Positions 36,552-36,984 of a DNA stretch of 36,984 nt are shown here, one piece after another; position 1 is the first letter of the stretch, and each line of letters starts with the position of its first letter. Where the stretch lies: positions 1 through 36,984 of the IMG/VR virus record IMGVR_UViG_3300005099_000047. One strand, written 5' to 3'. This DNA is from a virus. The notes beneath the pieces were generated by a model. That model was not told the DNA's origin, did no database searches, and saw nothing but the letters and a program-made list of their open reading frames with translations. Position numbers and translations under genes: made by a program.

Positions 36552-36566
36552 AATCAATTTACAAAG

Positions 36567-36884
36567 ATGGAAGTAATCCGATTAGTTCAAGGAGATACAA
36601 ATCCAGACTTAATATTCCAGATTGTTCAAGATGGAAACCCAGTTGATTTGACTGGATGCACGGTCTATTTTACAATGAAAAAGATTGGAGGAAATGTTAA
36701 AATAGACAATGCAGTTTGCACAATTACAGATGCAGAAAATGGATTGGCAAAGTATGAATGGCAGGAAGGAGATACTTCAGAAGCAGGAGATTATGAAGGA
36801 GAAGTAAGAGTAGTAGATGCTTCAGGGGAAATCCAAACAGGATACGAAAAAATCCCAATCAGAATAAGAGAAAAAATACAATGA
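36567..36884 (+). CDS. BppU-N-like baseplate protein (105 aa)
   Basis: IRLVQGDTNPDLIFQIVQDG, then NPVDLTGCTVYFTMKK, then YEWQEGDTSEAGDYEGEVRV: an immunoglobulin-like beta-sandwich matching the N-terminal domain of baseplate upper proteins (BppU). Would dock fibres on the baseplate. Overlaps the next start (ATGA at 36881). Confidence 0.75.
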   Translation: MEVIRLVQGDTNPDLIFQIVQDGNPVDLTGCTVYFTMKKIGGNVKIDNAVCTITDAENGLAKYEWQEGDTSEAGDYEGEVRVVDASGEIQTGYEKIPIRIREKIQ

Positions 36885-36984
36885 AGTTTAAAGAACTTGC
36901 CAAAACAATTGCAGAAGTTTTTGATGGAGATTATCAAATCAAAATTGATGAAATGGGAACTTTAATTGTTTTTAAAATCCCTGA
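36881..36984 (+). CDS. 5' part of the gene that continues at 1-235
   Basis: ATG 36881 starts MKFKELAKTIAEVFDGDYQI and runs off the window end. The same bases at 1-81 continue it to TGA at 235. Confidence 0.8.
   Translation, partial: MKFKELAKTIAEVFDGDYQIKIDEMGTLIVFKIP
36904..36984. repeat. 81-bp terminal direct repeat, copy 2
   Basis: Exact match to 1-81; see that entry. Confidence 0.95.

Noticed and set aside
1-36984. TGA recoding (alternative genetic code)
   Set aside because: Many genes end in TGA within ATGA overlaps, and reading through TGA does not extend recognisable domains.

Overview
The window is a complete, circularly closed genome of a tailed bacteriophage (Caudoviricetes). Its first and last 81 bases are identical (1-81 = 36904-36984), and one gene reads cleanly across the joint, so the unit genome is about 36.9 kb. 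It encodes both terminase subunits, portal, scaffold, coat, neck/tail and fibre proteins, internal virion proteins and lysis genes. I see no integrase, DNA polymerase or RNA polymerase. The DNA is AT-rich (about one third G+C by eye) and the proteins are very rich in Lys and Glu. This fits an AT-rich, possibly thermophilic, bacterial host. TGA is a normal stop (many ATGA gene overlaps), so the host is not a TGA-recoding lineage. Host identity is inference only.

Layout: (1) 1-1360, small genes with strong GGAGGTGA ribosome sites and an HNH nuclease. (2) 1502-2698, amidase endolysin and a holin-like protein. (3) 2750-2839, a compact structured RNA candidate, then an Hjc-like resolvase (2848). 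(4) 3244-9745, twin operators, a replication-initiator-like protein, an HTH regulator and a string of small, probably early genes including a membrane-anchored lysozyme-like protein, a hexapeptide-repeat protein and a YopX protein. (5) 9782-19514, fibre/tail proteins, two large internal virion proteins, an ATP-grasp protein and tiny polybasic proteins. (6) 19516-21676 and 22485-23015, minus-strand genes flanking an 808-base non-coding region with 11-bp iterons and dyads, the best origin/control candidate. (7) 23087-29101, packaging and head genes. (8) 29221-34337, paired coiled-coil proteins and a sugar cassette (three glycosyltransferases, a methyltransferase, a nucleotide-sugar dehydrogenase-like protein). 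(9) 34312-36984, connector, membrane protein and baseplate/fibre genes.

The most interesting feature is the expression logic. Three modes of translation start coexist: classical Shine-Dalgarno sites (219-1076); sigma70-like promoters placed so close to the ATG that the mRNAs should be leaderless or nearly so (1502, 3409, 4402, 9782, 12981, 23087 and minus 21676); and a recurrent AAAGGTC box, usually 19-28 nt before the ATG, on both strands. The structured RNA at 2750-2839 carries TGCGACCTTT, the exact reverse complement of the box in its AAAGGTCGCA form. This suggests a trans-acting phage small RNA that could address a whole set of phage mRNAs. It is a hypothesis from sequence alone, but specific and testable.

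There are also likely +1 frameshifts: a clear one in the 9782-11228 fibre/tail gene (extra base near 9851) and one or more at poly-A runs in the early region.
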